64,000 bases of DNA from Streptomyces longhuiensis. GTDB lineage: Bacteria; Actinomycetota; Actinomycetes; Streptomycetales; Streptomycetaceae. Shown in pieces: positions 52,043-61,871 of the stretch; position 1 is the first letter of the stretch, and every line of letters begins with the position of its first letter. The stretch lies in contig NZ_CP085173.1 in the NCBI RefSeq assembly GCF_020616555.1, forward strand, positions 7,704,001 to 7,768,000, written 5' to 3'. A program made the position numbers and the translations under genes. The notes beneath the pieces were generated by a model that saw only the letters and a list, made by a program, of their open reading frames with translations, had not been told where the DNA came from and made no database searches.

Positions 52043-52939
52043 ATGAAGCAGCACGAGCCCGATCCGGAGCCGCCCCCGCCCGGCGGCGTCCTGTGGGACA
52101 TCGCAGGTGAGGCGCGGTCCCTGCTCGCGCTTCCGGCGGCGCTCACCCTTCAGGTCGCCCACCCGGCCGTCGGCGCCGGCGTCGACGATCACTCCGTGTT
52201 CCGCACGGACCCCTGGGGCCGCGGCGAGCGGTCGCTGCGCTCGGTGATGCTGTGGGTCTACGGCGGTGACGCCGCCGCGGAGGAGGGGCGCCGCCTGAGG
52301 CAGCTCCACCGCACCATCCGCGGCACCGACACCCGGGGCCGCAGCTACCACGCGCTGACCCCCGCCAATTACGCCTGGGTCCACGCCACCGGCTTCCCCG
52401 TCTACCGCCAGGCCCAGCGTTACCTCGGCCGCCGCCCCTTCACCGAGGCGCAGGAGCGCCGGCTCTACGCGGAGTGGCTCCAGGTCGGCCGGATCCTCGG
52501 CCTGCACGACCGCGACATGCCGCAGACCGTCGAGGAGTTCTGGCCCTACTACCGCAAGGTCCTGGCCGACGAGATCGAGCTGACGGCCGTCGTCCGTGAG
52601 CTCGTCGCGGTCGACGTGCCAGTCCCGCCGCCCGACCGTGGGCCGCTGCCGGTCAGGCTCGTGCTGCGCGCACTGTGGCCGGTGCTGCTGCCCCCGCTGG
52701 CCCGCTTCCGCCGCTTCCTCACGATCGGGCTGATGCCGCCCGACGCGCGGGAGGCCATCGGCCTGCCGTGGACCCCGGTCCAGGAGCGCAGGCTGCGACG
52801 GTTCGGCGCGGTCGTACGACGGGTGGTGCCGCTCCTGCCGGAACGCCTGCGCTATCTGCCGATGGCGAGACGGGCGCGAGCCGCCGAAGCGACCCGCGCC
52901 CGCCGACCCCGTAGGGCCGCGACCCAGAGCGACCACTGA
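52043..52939 (+). CDS. oxygenase MpaB-family (DUF2236) protein
   Basis: This 298-residue protein has the family features LLALPAALTLQVAHPAVGAGVDDHS, then FRTDPWGRGERSLRSVMLWVYGG and YHALTPANYAWVHATGF (each read in parts). Its fungal relative MpaB and the rubber oxygenase Lcp share the latex-clearing fold with heme bound by His, and the histidines in AHPAVG and WVHAT are candidates. The substrate is unknown. ATG 52043 has GGGGAG 9 nt upstream. The C-terminus is a basic tail. Confidence 0.85.
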   Translation: MKQHEPDPEPPPPGGVLWDIAGEARSLLALPAALTLQVAHPAVGAGVDDHSVFRTDPWGRGERSLRSVMLWVYGGDAAAEEGRRLRQLHRTIRGTDTRGRSYHALTPANYAWVHATGFPVYRQAQRYLGRRPFTEAQERRLYAEWLQVGRILGLHDRDMPQTVEEFWPYYRKVLADEIELTAVVRELVAVDVPVPPPDRGPLPVRLVLRALWPVLLPPLARFRRFLTIGLMPPDAREAIGLPWTPVQERRLRRFGAVVRRVVPLLPERLRYLPMARRARAAEATRARRPRRAATQSDH

Positions 52940-52961
52940 CCTTGAAGGGCCACTGACTCTG

Positions 52962-52978
52962 AGGGGTCACTGACCCCT
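52962..52978. terminator. AGGGGTCA-C-TGACCCCT hairpin
   Basis: This 8-bp inverted repeat, 22 nt after the MpaB-like stop, lies within a short G/C repeat region (several copies of GGNCACTG between 52933 and 53026). It is convergent to the M1 peptidase gene. Confidence 0.5.
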
Positions 52979-53044
52979 AAAGGCCGCTGCCCCCGAAGGT
53001 CACTGGCCCGAGCAAGGGCCACTGCACCACGGCGCGATCAGGCG

Positions 53045-54535
53045 TCAGTGGTCGTGCACCGAGTTCGTCGCGGCGATCTGCTTCCACGACTTCGGCTTCG
53101 CCGGTGCCACCCCGGCCCGCGCCACCCGGTCCCGCTGCGCCGCGGCCGTGCCCGGCTTCGACGGCTGGTAGAGCCATGTGTCGAAGAGACCCGCCAGTGG
53201 CTTGCCCGAGACCTTCTCGGCGAACTTCACGAAGTCGGAGACCTTCGCGTTCCCGTACGCGTGCTCCTGCGGCCAGCCCTTGAGGATCGCGGCGAACTTC
53301 TTCTCGCCGACCTCGTTGCGCAGCGCCTGGATGGCCAGCGCCCCGCGGTCGTACACGGCGATGTCGAACTGGTTCTCCGCGCCCGGGTCACCGGGCTTGA
53401 CCTGCCAGAACGCGTCGTCGGCCGGGTGCTGCGCGTACGTGTAGTCCGCCAGCTCCTGCGCCGTGCCCTCGCCCTCCTTCTCCGACCACAGCCACTGGCT
53501 GTAGCGGGCGAAGCCCTCGTTGATCCAGATGTCCTTCCAGCCGTCGACCGAGACGCTGTCGCCGTACCACTGGTGCGCCAGCTCGTGCACGATCACCGAC
53601 ACGTTCGACCCGTTCGCGAACTGCTTCGGGCTGTAGAACGGCCGCGTCTGCGTCTCCAGTGCGAAGCTGGACGGCACGTTCGGGACGTAGCCGCCGAGCG
53701 CGTTGAACGGGTACTTCCCGAACTTCGTCTCCAGCCACTCGGCGACCTCGGTGGTCCGCTCGACGCTGGCGCGCGCCGCGCCGTAGTTGTCGCCCAGGTC
53801 CTTGCTGTAGGCGTTCACGACCGGCAGGCCGTCCGCCGTCCTGTCGGTCGTGATGTCGAACTTGCCGACCGCGAGCGTGGTCAGATACGTCGCCTGCGGC
53901 TTGTTGGAACGCCAGTTGAAGCGCGTCCAGCCGAGCTTCGACGACTGCGACTGGAGCACGCCGTTGGAGATCGCCTGCGTCCCGTCCGGCACGGCCACCG
54001 ACACGTCGTACGTCGCCTTGTCGCGCGGGTGGTCGTTCGACGGGAACCACCAGGCCGCGGACTCCGGCTCGTTCGCCCCGACACCGCCGTCCGGGGTGCG
54101 CTGCCAGGACGTGAAGCCGTACAGCTTCACCTCGGACGGCTTGCCGGCGTAGCGGACGACGACGGTGAACGTCGACCCCTTGGGCAGGCCCGCCGGCGGA
54201 GTGACCTCGAGTTCCTCCACGCCGGAGGTGGCGAACTTGGCCTTCTTGCCGTTGACGAGGACCTCGCTGACCTTGAGGCCGAAGTCGAGGTCGAAGCGCG
54301 AGAGGTCCTGCGTGGACGTGGCGAGGATCGTCGCCGTGCCCTCCAGGAGGTCCGTCTTCGGCTGGTACTTCAGCCGCAGGTCGTAGTGGGAGACGTCGTA
54401 GCCGCCGTTCCCGTAGTCCGGGTAGTAGGGGTCACCGATGCCGGAAGCCCCAGGGGTGAAGTCCGCCGCCGATGCCGGGATCGCCAGCATGAGAGCGGCC
54501 GCCAGTGCGCCCGGGGCGATGAGTCTGCGGTACAC
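53045..54535 (-). CDS. secreted M1-family zinc aminopeptidase
   Basis: This 496-residue exported metallopeptidase has a signal peptide covering residues 1-23 (APGALAAALMLAIPASA). The gluzincin motif HELAH at 317-321 and the third ligand Glu340 (WINEGFARY) form the zinc site, and the aminopeptidase exopeptidase region GGVGANEPESAAWWFP replaces the usual GAMEN-like motif. It is shorter than classic M1 enzymes, lacking the large C-terminal ERAP-like domain, as is common in Streptomyces. GTG 54535 has GGAG upstream. It is divergent from the X-Pro peptidase gene. Confidence 0.9.
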   Translation of the reverse strand: MYRRLIAPGALAAALMLAIPASAADFTPGASGIGDPYYPDYGNGGYDVSHYDLRLKYQPKTDLLEGTATILATSTQDLSRFDLDFGLKVSEVLVNGKKAKFATSGVEELEVTPPAGLPKGSTFTVVVRYAGKPSEVKLYGFTSWQRTPDGGVGANEPESAAWWFPSNDHPRDKATYDVSVAVPDGTQAISNGVLQSQSSKLGWTRFNWRSNKPQATYLTTLAVGKFDITTDRTADGLPVVNAYSKDLGDNYGAARASVERTTEVAEWLETKFGKYPFNALGGYVPNVPSSFALETQTRPFYSPKQFANGSNVSVIVHELAHQWYGDSVSVDGWKDIWINEGFARYSQWLWSEKEGEGTAQELADYTYAQHPADDAFWQVKPGDPGAENQFDIAVYDRGALAIQALRNEVGEKKFAAILKGWPQEHAYGNAKVSDFVKFAEKVSGKPLAGLFDTWLYQPSKPGTAAAQRDRVARAGVAPAKPKSWKQIAATNSVHDH

Positions 54536-54738
54536 GAAAGCTCCAAGTCGTAGGCCCGTGAACGTTGTTGCCGACCCTATTCAGTCCCTCTCGCCCCGGT
54601 CATGTCCATGGCCTCATGTGTCACACGATCGCCATTCGGCCGACATGTGCCAATCGTCCCATGGACCTTTCATCGCACCTTCGCTCGTCACGGACTGCCC
54701 TCTTTTGCAAGGGAGTTCACCGGGGTAGCTTCCGCCCC

Positions 54739-56706
54739 ATGCCGATACCTGAGAGACGCACGCGCCCCCTGTGGAGGACGCTTGCGACAGCGGCCACCGC
54801 CGCACTCCTTGCCGTCCTCGTCTCTCCCGGGGCCGCCCAGAGCGCCGCGCCCCGTGAGTCGAAGCCCGTCTACTCGTACGACAAGGCCATCCGCGAATCC
54901 GTCTGGGTCGACACCCGGCTCGACGGGGACGGCGACGGAAAGACCGACCGGGTCGCCGTCGACATCATCCGGCCGCGCGAACCCGCACAGCAGGGCCGCA
55001 AAGTCCCGGTGATCATGGACGCGAGCCCGTACTACTCCTGCTGCGGCCGCGGCAACGAGAGCCAGCTGAAGACGTACGACAAGAACGGGAACGTCGTCCA
55101 GTTCCCGCTGTACTACGACAACTACTTCGTGCCGCGCGGCTACGCCTTCGTCGCCGTCGACCTCGCCGGAACCAACCGCTCCGACGGCTGTGTCGACGTC
55201 GGCGGCCGCTCCGACATCCAGTCCGGCAAGGCCGTCGTCGACTGGCTCAACGGCCGCGGCAAGGGCTACACGACCCGCACGGGCACCGAACGCGCCAAGG
55301 CCGGCTGGACCAACGGCAGAACCGGCATGATCGGCAAGAGCTACGACGCCACCATCGCGAACGGCGTCGCCGCCACCGGAGTCGAGGGCCTGAAGACGAT
55401 CGTCCCGATCGGCGGCATCTCCTCCTGGTACGACTACTACTTCCAGCAGGGCGCGCCCCTGTACGACAGCGGACCCGAGTGGCTGTCCGACTACGTCGAG
55501 AGCCCCGAGGCCCGCGCGCGCTGCGCCGCCGTGCAGAAGCGACTTGTCGACGAGGCGCCCAGGACCGGTGACTGGACCGGCCTGTGGGACGAGCGGAACT
55601 ACGTGCCCGACGCCGGCAAGGTCAAGGCCAGCGTCTTCGTCGTGCACGGCATGCAGGACCTCAACGTCCGCGCCAAGCACTTCGGCCAGTGGTGGGACGC
55701 CCTCGCGAAGGCGGGCGTCGACCGCAAGATCTGGCTCGCGCAGACCGGCCACGTCGACCCCTTCGACTCCCGCCGGAGTGCCTGGGTCGACACCCTCCAC
55801 CGCTGGTTCGACCATGAGCTCCTCGGCTACGACAACGGCGTGGACCGCGAGCCGATGGCCGACATCGAGCGCACCCCCGACCACTGGAGCACCGACCGCG
55901 TCTGGCCGCCCCGCACCACCGACGCCGTGCGCCTGAGCCCCGCCAAGGGCAGCGCGGCCGGTGTCGGCAAGCTCGGCCTCAAGCAGGGCTCGGGCACCGA
56001 GGTGTTCACCGACGACCCGAAGCTGAGCGAGACCGACTGGGCCGCGCAGATCGACAGGTCGACGCCCGACAAGGCCGGGTTCATCACCGAGCCGCTCGGC
56101 AAGGACCTGCGCCTGTCCGGCTCGTCGAAGGTCACCGTCACCGCGACCCCGTCGACCACGACCGCCCACCTCTCGGCCGTCCTCGTCGACCTCGGCCCCG
56201 CCACCATCCGCGACTACGCCGACTCCGGCGAGGGCATCACCACGCTCGCCGACCGCACCTGCTGGGGCGCGAGCACGGCCGGCGACAGCTCCTGCTTCCT
56301 GCGGACCGAGGCCAAGACCGCCGACGTCGACCGGACCGTGTTCAGCCGCGGCTGGGCCGACCTCGGCAACTACGCCTCCGACCGCACGGGCAAGCCGCTC
56401 ACCCCGGGCAAGCCCTACACGATCACCCTCGACCTGGCCCCGAGCGACCACGTCGTCCCGGCGGGCCACCGCCTCGCGCTGATCGTCGCGGGCACCGACA
56501 AGGACCTCATCGACCCGCCGTCCACCAAGCCCACGCTCACCCTCGACCTGGCCAGGACGTCCGCGCGCGTCCCGTTCGTCGGCGGAGCCCACGCGTTCGC
56601 GTCCGCCACGGCCGGCACCCACACCGCCGCGCCGCGCACGTCGGCTCCCGAGCGCCTGGCCGACCCCCGTCCGTTCCGCCCCGTCCCGGGAGGCAGCGCT
56701 CGATGA
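54739..56706 (+). CDS. secreted X-prolyl dipeptidyl-peptidase / CocE-NonD hydrolase
   Basis: This 655-residue exported serine hydrolase (S15-like) has a signal peptide over residues 1-37 ([22 protein letters not shown]). The alpha/beta-hydrolase nucleophile is Ser201 in [11 protein letters not shown]. The second lobe has [12 protein letters not shown] (acid region) and TGHVDPF (His), and a C-terminal jelly-roll domain follows. DGDGDGKTD at 63-71 resembles a calcium-binding loop. ATG 54739 has no ribosome-binding site but TAGCTT sits 7 nt upstream (leaderless candidate). The stop overlaps the M14 gene start by 4 nt (ATGA). Confidence 0.88.
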   Translation: MPIPERRTRPLWRTLATAATAALLAVLVSPGAAQSAAPRESKPVYSYDKAIRESVWVDTRLDGDGDGKTDRVAVDIIRPREPAQQGRKVPVIMDASPYYSCCGRGNESQLKTYDKNGNVVQFPLYYDNYFVPRGYAFVAVDLAGTNRSDGCVDVGGRSDIQSGKAVVDWLNGRGKGYTTRTGTERAKAGWTNGRTGMIGKSYDATIANGVAATGVEGLKTIVPIGGISSWYDYYFQQGAPLYDSGPEWLSDYVESPEARARCAAVQKRLVDEAPRTGDWTGLWDERNYVPDAGKVKASVFVVHGMQDLNVRAKHFGQWWDALAKAGVDRKIWLAQTGHVDPFDSRRSAWVDTLHRWFDHELLGYDNGVDREPMADIERTPDHWSTDRVWPPRTTDAVRLSPAKGSAAGVGKLGLKQGSGTEVFTDDPKLSETDWAAQIDRSTPDKAGFITEPLGKDLRLSGSSKVTVTATPSTTTAHLSAVLVDLGPATIRDYADSGEGITTLADRTCWGASTAGDSSCFLRTEAKTADVDRTVFSRGWADLGNYASDRTGKPLTPGKPYTITLDLAPSDHVVPAGHRLALIVAGTDKDLIDPPSTKPTLTLDLARTSARVPFVGGAHAFASATAGTHTAAPRTSAPERLADPRPFRPVPGGSAR

Positions 56707-58004
56707 CACCGCGCTCGGTGACACCCCGTCTCCGTACCCTCGCCCTGGCCGCGACGGCGGCCGCCCTCGCCGCACCCCTGCTCACGGCCCCGGCCCAGGC
56801 GTCCCCGGCGGTGCCGCGGACCGGCTTCGAGCAGCGCGACGGAGCCGGCTGGACCAGTCAGCCCGAGGAGCAGGACTTCCTCGCGGCGGTCGACAAGGGC
56901 AGTGACCGCGTCTCCGTCGACACAGCCGGCACCACCAAGCAGGGCAGGCCCGTCCAGCTCGTCCGCATCGGCGAGCACCAGACCGCGAACACCGTGTTGC
57001 TCATCTGCAGCCAGCACGGCAACGAACCGTCCGGCCGCGAGGCGTGTCTCACCACGATCCGCGACCTCGCCTACGCCAAGGACAAGAAGACGAAGGCCTT
57101 CCTGTCCCGCACCACGCTGCTCGTCGTCCCCACCGCCAACCCCGACGGCCGCGCCGCGAACACCCGCGGCAACTCCGACGGCGTCGACATCAACCGCGAC
57201 CACATCGCCCTGGAGACCGCCGAGGCGCGGGCCATGGCCGCCGTCATCCGCGACCGCAAGCCCGACGTGATCTACGACCTCCACGAGTACGGGGCCACAC
57301 CCAAGTACTACGACAAGGACCTCTTCGACCTCTGGCCGCGCAATCTCAACACCGACACCCAGGTCCACGACGAGGCGGAGACCCTCTCCACCGCGTACGT
57401 CCGTCCTGCCGCCAACTCCGGGGGATACTCCACCGGCACGTACGGCATCTGGACCGACCCGGTGACCGGTGAGCCCGTCAAGCAGACCGCGGGGGACGGG
57501 CAGGAGCGCATCCTGCGCAACGTCTCCGGCGTGAAGCACGCGGTCGGACTGCTCATCGAGAGCCGCGTCGACCCCCAGACCGACGCGGAGAAGGCCGACC
57601 CGGCGCTCAACAACCGGCGCCGGGTCAAGAGCCAACTCTCCGCGCTCGGCGGCCTGTTCACGTTCACCGACCGGCACCGCGGCAGGATCGAGGCGGCCAC
57701 CGGCGCCGCCCGCGTGGCCGGGTACCGCGACCGCGGACCCGTCTACGTCGGAGGAGCGGACAACGACCCGGCCGAACCCGCGGAGATCATCCAGGACCCG
57801 CCGTGCGGCTACCGTCTCGACGCGGCGCAGTACGCGTCCGTGAAGGACAGGCTGGCGCTGCACGGGATCACCGTGCGCAAGGACCGGGCAGGGGAAGGGG
57901 CGTTCGTGCCGCTGCGCCAGTCCGAACGGGCGCTCGTGACCCTGCTCCTCGACGCGCGTGCTCCGTACCACCTCATCGAGGGGGAGCCCGACACAACCTG
58001 CTGA
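56703..58004 (+). CDS. secreted M14-family zinc carboxypeptidase-like protein
   Basis: This 433-residue exported protein has a signal peptide to about residue 33 ([17 protein letters not shown]). Zinc ligands are His105 and Glu108 ([11 protein letters not shown]) and His194 (DLHEYG). The substrate-binding [24 protein letters not shown] follows the family, and the catalytic Glu286 is in LLIESRVDP. It is coupled to the X-Pro peptidase by ATGA overlap, so the two are made together and probably digest peptides from opposite ends outside the cell. Confidence 0.9.
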   Translation: MTPRSVTPRLRTLALAATAAALAAPLLTAPAQASPAVPRTGFEQRDGAGWTSQPEEQDFLAAVDKGSDRVSVDTAGTTKQGRPVQLVRIGEHQTANTVLLICSQHGNEPSGREACLTTIRDLAYAKDKKTKAFLSRTTLLVVPTANPDGRAANTRGNSDGVDINRDHIALETAEARAMAAVIRDRKPDVIYDLHEYGATPKYYDKDLFDLWPRNLNTDTQVHDEAETLSTAYVRPAANSGGYSTGTYGIWTDPVTGEPVKQTAGDGQERILRNVSGVKHAVGLLIESRVDPQTDAEKADPALNNRRRVKSQLSALGGLFTFTDRHRGRIEAATGAARVAGYRDRGPVYVGGADNDPAEPAEIIQDPPCGYRLDAAQYASVKDRLALHGITVRKDRAGEGAFVPLRQSERALVTLLLDARAPYHLIEGEPDTTC

Positions 58005-58043
58005 ATCCGGGGCGATCTCGTCATGTGTGGTAGGTCCTGAGGG

Positions 58044-59726
58044 GTGAATAATCCCGAAATCAAACCTGCCGCGGAGGCGACGGGGCGACGGAGTCCGACG
58101 ACCGACCGGGTGGTGTTCGGCGTGACAGCCGCACTCACCGTGGCGTTCGTCATCTGGGGCTCCGTCGCCACCGACTCCCTCGAGGACGTCTCGACACGCC
58201 TCCTCAAAGGGCTGATCCACAACGGCGGTTGGGCGTTCATGCTGGCCGCGTCCGGCTTCGTCGTCTTCGCCCTCTGGCTGGCGATCAGCCGGTACGGGAA
58301 GATCACGCTCGGCGCCGAGGGCGAGACGCCCGAGTTCAGGACCGTCTCCTGGGTCGCCATGATGTTCAGCGCCGGCATGGGCATCGGCCTGATGTTCTAC
58401 GGAGTCAGCGAGCCCCTCGCCCACTACACCACGCACCCGCCGGGCACCCGGCCCGTCGACTCCGCGCAGGCCATGGAGACCTCCATGGCCACGACCCTCT
58501 TCCACTGGACGCTGCACCCCTGGGCGATCTACGCCGTCGTCGGACTGGCCATCGCCTACAGCACGTTCAGGCGCCGCCGCCGGCAGACCATCAGCTCCGT
58601 CTTCGTCCCGCTGATCGGCGAGCGGCACGCGCACGGCGCCTGGGGCCGCGTCATCGACATCATCGCGATCTTCGCCACGCTCTTCGGCTCCGCCGCGTCC
58701 CTCGGCCTCGGCGCCCTGCAGATCGGCAGCGGATTCGAGGTGCTCCACTGGATGGACAAGGCGAGCACGGGGCTCCTCGTCACCATCATCGCGGTCCTCA
58801 CCGTCGCCTTCGTCGCCTCGGCGGTGTCCGGAGTGGAGAAGGGCATCCAGTGGCTGTCCAACATCAACATGGTCCTCGCGCTGATCCTGGTCGTGTTCGT
58901 GTTCATCGCCGGGCCGACGATCCTGGTCCTCGACCTGGTGCCCACGTCCCTGGGCGCGTATCTCGGTGAACTGCCGCAGCTCATCGGCAGGACGGAGGCG
59001 TCCAGCGGCAAGGGCGTCGCGGCCTGGCTGGGCAGCTGGACGGTCTTCTACTGGGCGTGGTGGATCTCCTGGACGCCGTTCGTCGGCATGTTCATCGCCC
59101 GCATCAGCAAGGGCCGCACGATCCGGCAGTTCGTCGGCGGCGTCATCCTCGTCCCCAGCACCGTCAGTCTCATCTGGTTCGCGGTCTTCGGCGGCACGGC
59201 GATGAGCCTGAAGGAGGGCGGTGCACTCGCCAATGCCGCCACCCCCGAGGCCCAACTCTTCGGTGTGCTGCACGAGTTCCCCATCGCCACCGCGACGAGC
59301 CTGCTCGTGATGATCCTCGTCGGCATCTTCTTCGTGTCGGGCGCCGACGCGGCCTCCATCGTGATGGGCACGCTCTCGCAGAAGGGTGCCCTCGAACCCG
59401 GCCGCTTCGTGGTCATCTTCTGGGGCGTCGTCACCGGAGCCGTCGCCGCCGTCATGCTCCTCATCGGCAACGGCGCGGGCAACGCGTTGACAGGACTGCA
59501 GAACCTGACGATCCTCGTCGCCGCGCCCTTCACCCTCGTCATGATCGGGATGTGCGTGGCCCTGATGCGGGACCTGCGCCACGACCCGCTGATCGTCCGC
59601 GGCGACATGGGTGTCGAGGCCGTCGAGGCGGCGGTCATCGCCGGACACGAGCAGTACGACGGCGACTTCGAGATCCGGATCGGGCCGGGCCGGGGCACGG
59701 AGCGCGAGGGCGACCCGATCGGCTAG
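58044..59726 (+). CDS. BCCT-family transporter (betaine/carnitine/choline)
   Basis: This 560-residue membrane protein has 12 predicted helices. The trademark WAWWISWTPFVGMFIARISKGRTIRQF (read in parts, near residues 335-360) is intact, and MMFSAGMGIGLMFYGVSEPL contains the glycine-rich GMGIG of helix 3 that favours sodium coupling. The likely substrate is glycine betaine or a related quaternary amine. The start is GTG 58044, and TAGGTC ends 7 nt upstream (leaderless candidate). It has a short hydrophilic C-terminal tail. The next gene, convergent, is a D-amino-acid-oxidase-like enzyme. Confidence 0.92.
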   Translation: MNNPEIKPAAEATGRRSPTTDRVVFGVTAALTVAFVIWGSVATDSLEDVSTRLLKGLIHNGGWAFMLAASGFVVFALWLAISRYGKITLGAEGETPEFRTVSWVAMMFSAGMGIGLMFYGVSEPLAHYTTHPPGTRPVDSAQAMETSMATTLFHWTLHPWAIYAVVGLAIAYSTFRRRRRQTISSVFVPLIGERHAHGAWGRVIDIIAIFATLFGSAASLGLGALQIGSGFEVLHWMDKASTGLLVTIIAVLTVAFVASAVSGVEKGIQWLSNINMVLALILVVFVFIAGPTILVLDLVPTSLGAYLGELPQLIGRTEASSGKGVAAWLGSWTVFYWAWWISWTPFVGMFIARISKGRTIRQFVGGVILVPSTVSLIWFAVFGGTAMSLKEGGALANAATPEAQLFGVLHEFPIATATSLLVMILVGIFFVSGADAASIVMGTLSQKGALEPGRFVVIFWGVVTGAVAAVMLLIGNGAGNALTGLQNLTILVAAPFTLVMIGMCVALMRDLRHDPLIVRGDMGVEAVEAAVIAGHEQYDGDFEIRIGPGRGTEREGDPIG

Positions 59727-59751
59727 CCCCCGGTCCGTGCGGCCGAAGCAC

Positions 59752-60711
59752 TCAGGAGACGGCGAGCCCGGCCGCCTCCTGGGCGCAGCCCCACGCGACC
59801 GTCACACCGGCCCCGCCGTGGCCGTAGTTGTGGACCAACACCCCGCCCCACGGTGCCCGTTCACGCTCCACCCGTACCTCGGGCCGCGTCGGCCGCAACC
59901 CCACGCGGTGCCCGATGACCCGCGCCCCCGCGATCTCGGGCCGCACCCCCGCGCACCGCGCCACGATCGCCTCCGCCACGGCGGGATCGGGTTCGAGCGA
60001 CCAGTCGTCCTCCTGTGTCGTGCCGCCCAGGATCAGCCGGCCGGGTTGCGGAAAGAAGTACGTCGAGGTGTCGGGGGAGTCGCCGCCGCCGGTGAACCAC
60101 GTGTCCACGCCCGGGTTCTCCACGAGGACGAGCTGCCCGCGCAGGGGGCGTACCGAATCGTCCGGTACGAGTGTCCGGGCTCCGATGCCCGAGCAGTTCA
60201 CCACGACCGGAGCCGCCGCGCCCGCCTCCGCGAGGTCCGTGATCTCCCGCGTCTCCACGCGCCCGCCGGCCGCCAGGAAGCGCTCCTTCAGCCACTCCAG
60301 GTGCACCGGCATGTCGACCAGCGGAAGCCGCGCCCACAGGCCCGCGCCGCCCCCGTACTCCGCCGCGGTCGCCGGACGAAGCCCCGCCACCCCGCCGGCC
60401 CAGGGCCCCAGACCGTCGAGGACGGTGTCGGCGTGCACGCCCTCCGCCATGCGCACGCCCGCCGGACCGGGCCGCGCCGCCAGCTCCTCGTACACGCGCA
60501 GGGACCGCAGCGACCAGTCGGTGACCCGCGCCACCGGGTCGATCCTGTACGGCCACCACAGCGCGCCCGCGACCGCCGACGTCGTCAGAGCGGTGGGATC
60601 CCGCGTCCAGAGCCGCACGCGCCGCCCCGTACCCACGAGTTCAAGAGCCGTCGTCAGGCCGATGACCCCGCCGCCGACCACGATCACATCACTGCTCGCG
60701 TCACTGTCCAC
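59752..60711 (-). CDS. FAD-dependent D-amino-acid oxidase-like protein
   Basis: This 319-residue flavoenzyme of the DAO family has the dinucleotide-binding DVIVVGGGVIGLTTALEL at 8-25. Substrate/FAD residues appear in LRGQLVLVENPG, TSTYFFPQPGRLILGGT and the C-terminal NYGHGGAGVTVAWG. It oxidises neutral D-amino acids to imino acids, producing H2O2. The start is GTG 60711. It is convergent with the BCCT gene. A glycine/sarcosine oxidase-like substrate is possible given that neighbour but unproven. Confidence 0.85.
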   Translation of the reverse strand: MDSDASSDVIVVGGGVIGLTTALELVGTGRRVRLWTRDPTALTTSAVAGALWWPYRIDPVARVTDWSLRSLRVYEELAARPGPAGVRMAEGVHADTVLDGLGPWAGGVAGLRPATAAEYGGGAGLWARLPLVDMPVHLEWLKERFLAAGGRVETREITDLAEAGAAAPVVVNCSGIGARTLVPDDSVRPLRGQLVLVENPGVDTWFTGGGDSPDTSTYFFPQPGRLILGGTTQEDDWSLEPDPAVAEAIVARCAGVRPEIAGARVIGHRVGLRPTRPEVRVERERAPWGGVLVHNYGHGGAGVTVAWGCAQEAAGLAVS

Positions 60712-60777
60712 GAGCGGACCGTAGCGGAATGAGTCATGCCGTGCTCACATCAGCACGTGGGTGGGAATACTCCGGAC

Positions 60778-61803
60778 ATGTCTGCCGAGTACGCGACCTT
60801 CGGCCTGGCACCGGCCATGCGCGCCGGTGGAGTTCTCACGAACGGGGACTACCAAGTCCACCGGGAGTTCCTGGACTTCATCGTGAACGGCTCGCCGCTG
60901 CTGTTCCAGCTCTCCGACCTCGACGCCGTCTCCCCGCTCGCCTCCGACATCCCGCCGGCGATCTTCACGGCCCACGTCCGCAGCCTGCTCCTCGAAGCGG
61001 ACGCGCCGCTGCCCGGCGACCGCTACGTCATCTACGGGTGCCCCGAGTGCGAGGGCCTCGAATGCGGGGCCGTCACCGCGGTCATCGAGGCGGACGGGCC
61101 CGACGTCATCTGGCGCGACTTCGCCTGGCAGACCGAGGAGCAGGCCGACCTGGAGCTCAACGGCTACCACGGCATAGGCCCCTTCCGCTTCCTCGGCGCC
61201 GCGTACCGCGAGGCGCTGAGGCCGCTGCTCGACGGCGCCGCGGAGCCGGCCCCGGCCCGCCGTGTCCTGCTCATCGGGGCCCGCGTCGCCGTCCTCGCCA
61301 AACTCGCCGCCGCGCTGCGCACGATCGGCATCGGCGCCGAGATCACCCAGGACGCGAGCGGTGTGCCGCCCGAGGAACTGCGTACCTACGGCGCGGTCGC
61401 CTTCGGGCGCGCCGTCAGCGAGTCCGACCGGGCCGCGGTGCGCGAACAGTTCGAGCGGGCGGGCGCCGAGGCGGCGTACGTGGACGGGCTCGCCCCGATC
61501 GTCCCGCTCCTCGTCGCCCAGATAGAGAGCGCCCTGGACCGCCGCGCCGCCCCACAGCGGCGCCTCACCCGCCTCGTCGCCGCCGACGGGGAGGCGGGCC
61601 TGGAGGTCACGTCCGCCTGCCGGGTCCGCCTCACCGCGTACCGCCTCGACCGGCTCTACCGCACCCACGCCGAGGACGTCTTCGACGCCGTACTCGAACC
61701 GGGCCGCCACCGCATCGCGCTCGACCCGAAGGCGACCAGGGGCGAGTCGTTCGTCGTGGCCCGCACCACGGGGAGCGTGCTGGTGGCGCCCATGGCCCGG
61801 TGA
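60778..61803 (+). CDS. hypothetical protein with a Cys-X2-Cys-X4-Cys motif
   Basis: This 341-residue protein has no family I can name with confidence. Residues 1-165 form a domain with GDYQVHREFLDFIVNGSPLL and Cys88, Cys91, Cys96 (GCPECEGLECG), which could bind metal. Residues about 175-260 look like a Rossmann-type segment (RRVLLIGARVAVLAKLAAAL), and the C-terminal 80 residues are beta-rich. It is sometimes labelled oxidoreductase in streptomycetes, which I cannot support from motifs. ATG 60778 has TCCGGA but no good ribosome-binding site. Confidence 0.65.
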   Translation: MSAEYATFGLAPAMRAGGVLTNGDYQVHREFLDFIVNGSPLLFQLSDLDAVSPLASDIPPAIFTAHVRSLLLEADAPLPGDRYVIYGCPECEGLECGAVTAVIEADGPDVIWRDFAWQTEEQADLELNGYHGIGPFRFLGAAYREALRPLLDGAAEPAPARRVLLIGARVAVLAKLAAALRTIGIGAEITQDASGVPPEELRTYGAVAFGRAVSESDRAAVREQFERAGAEAAYVDGLAPIVPLLVAQIESALDRRAAPQRRLTRLVAADGEAGLEVTSACRVRLTAYRLDRLYRTHAEDVFDAVLEPGRHRIALDPKATRGESFVVARTTGSVLVAPMAR

Positions 61804-61871
61804 GGGGGTCATGCGCTGACGGGGAGCGGCGGGCGTGGGCGGTCCGCCCGATCGCTAAAATCGGCGGTCTG

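Noticed and set aside
56415..59648. Minus-strand frame of 1077 codons opposite the M14 and BCCT genes
   Set aside because: No domain, Gly/Arg/Asp-rich; both plus-strand genes have intact family signatures.
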